Source of the DNA: Bryoerythrophyllum caledonicum
Lineage: Eukaryota > Streptophyta > Bryopsida > Pottiales > Pottiaceae
Direction of reading: 5' to 3'
Assembly (NCBI GenBank): GCA_963971425.1
Contig: OZ020524.1
Coordinates: forward strand, 15,627,845-15,691,844
DNA: 64,000 bases
The first letter of the stretch is position 1, and every line of letters starts with the position of its first letter. Shown here in pieces: positions 63,338 through 64,000 of this stretch. A program made the position numbers and the translations under genes. Under the pieces are notes generated by a model. It worked only from the letters and a program-made list of their open reading frames with translations. It made no database searches and had not been told where the DNA came from.

Positions 63338-64000
63338 TTTCTGTTGTCCACTTTTTCGGTATTATTGACTTGGTTGAGCGAACGATTGAATGCAGTGGAA
63401 AGCGAGTTTAGAGATCGCTAAAGATTATCCTCCCGCATTATAATCTATTAGGTGTTAGTACTTGTTCCTGGCAGGCATGAATCTTTTCCCCACTTTTTTT
63501 CCCTTATTTTTCTCCTTTTCACCTTGAAGTGTATCGTCACAAACGATGAGTGAATTTTTTTCTCTTTAGGGTTAACGGTGAAAGGTGTATGAAGCTGGGA
63601 CTCGTTTTGTCCTTGCGGTGGAATTCTTCGGATTCATTCAAGTTGCATTGATCTTTAGCGAGGACGGGTTTTTTTCCGGCTGTGTTGTTTTCTTAACTTT
63701 TGCTCGTGCCACGGATATAAATAATAGATTGCGAAGAGAAAACAGCCGTGCAGGTTTGTTCTGTCTTGCTAAATGTGACAGCTATCTTGTCCCGCATAGT
63801 ATTGATATATGTCTGCTTTTTGCAGGGAAGTTCTGGGTTATGGCAGCGAAATGGTCTGACCAGACTGGAGGACCTGCTCAGAATGTGAGAGGCGAGAATG
63901 CGTTTGGAACAGAAGAATGTGAAAGAAGACGTGTGGTGCTGATGAAATGTGCTGTTGTTAGTTGTTACGGGCCTGTTTATTCCATACATGTTTCCAGCTT
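62657..64000 (+). CDS. Uncharacterised plant protein, N-terminal part
   Basis: The ATG at 62657 opens MQGYKRPPEQQGERRVVRAV. Exon 1 (62657-63137) joins in frame to exon 2 (63826 to the window end) across an intron with a long CT tract: SSAAG|KFWVMAAKWSDQTGG. The protein has short hydrophobic strand-like stretches (ALVLADASCRLVTL, VNVLVVYSSAAGKFWVMA, MKCAVVSCYGPVYSIHVSS), which would fit a beta-propeller. I do not recognise the family with confidence. Exon 1 is very GC-rich and exon 2 is average. The 3' part is beyond the window. Confidence 0.6.
63254..63335 (+). repeat. (TC)41 microsatellite in an intron
   Basis: An uninterrupted TC dinucleotide run lies in intron 1 of the uncharacterised gene. 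Reading frames across it are artefacts. Confidence 0.97.

Noticed and set aside
62722-63351. 209-residue minus-strand frame with an Arg-Glu run
   Set aside because: The run is the TC microsatellite, and the rest is antisense to the plus-strand exon.
1-64000. tRNA, rRNA, CRISPR arrays or prokaryotic operons
   Set aside because: No tRNA arm pairs, rRNA segments or regularly spaced identical repeats were seen; the genes have spliceosomal introns.

Overview
This window looks like nuclear DNA of a land plant, most likely a bryophyte (moss-like). The genes are classic plant families with short GT-AG introns, GC-rich exons and AT-rich spacers. TTTAGGG-type motifs occur near several genes, and the lipoxygenase resembles the moss type. 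The species cannot be fixed from the sequence alone. All gene models were assembled by hand from splice sites and reading-frame continuity. Eight genes are recognised and two further loci are of unknown function.

Layout. 0.4-1.9 kb: 3' end of a UPL5-like HECT ubiquitin ligase (+). 3.5-9.6 kb: transposon island, with one TA-flanked MITE, a decayed Tc1/mariner element with terminal inverted repeats of about 565 bp, and a related non-autonomous element abutting its right tip. 10.2-11.7 kb: two-domain phytocystatin (-) with paired ABRE/G-box motifs upstream. 13.0-28.7 kb: a very intron-rich MON2 homologue (-). 29.4-34.5 kb: VPS16/VACUOLELESS1 (+), divergent from MON2 over about 0.7 kb. 36.5-38.1 kb: protein farnesyl/geranylgeranyltransferase alpha subunit (-). 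38.5-42 kb: nested TTAA-flanked MITEs, an uninterrupted GAA tract of about 764 bp, and a minisatellite interrupted by a GC-rich hairpin. 42.6-44.4 kb: POLTERGEIST-type PP2C (+). 44.7-50.7 kb: gene-free repeat block with inverted and direct copies of one approximately 0.9 kb sequence. 51.5-55.2 kb: plastid-type lipoxygenase (+). 56.0-58.2 kb: GH3 acyl-acid amido synthetase (+). 59.7-60.1 kb: an unidentified exon. 61.1-61.7 kb: two tail-to-tail TTAA MITEs. 62.7 kb to the end: 5' part of an unrecognised gene (+).

Functional themes. MON2 (endosome/trans-Golgi) and VPS16 (HOPS/CORVET vacuolar tethering) are divergently paired, and both act in endomembrane traffic. Lipoxygenase (oxylipin synthesis) and GH3 (amino-acid conjugation of auxin, jasmonate-type or related acids) lie in tandem, 0.85 kb apart. 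Whether either pairing is functional is inference; adjacency in plant genomes is often neutral. The most unusual content is in the transposon islands: long-TIR Tc1/mariner elements built from approximately 180-bp sub-repeats, a piggyBac-like TTAA MITE family with nested and tail-to-tail copies, and the giant GAA tract.
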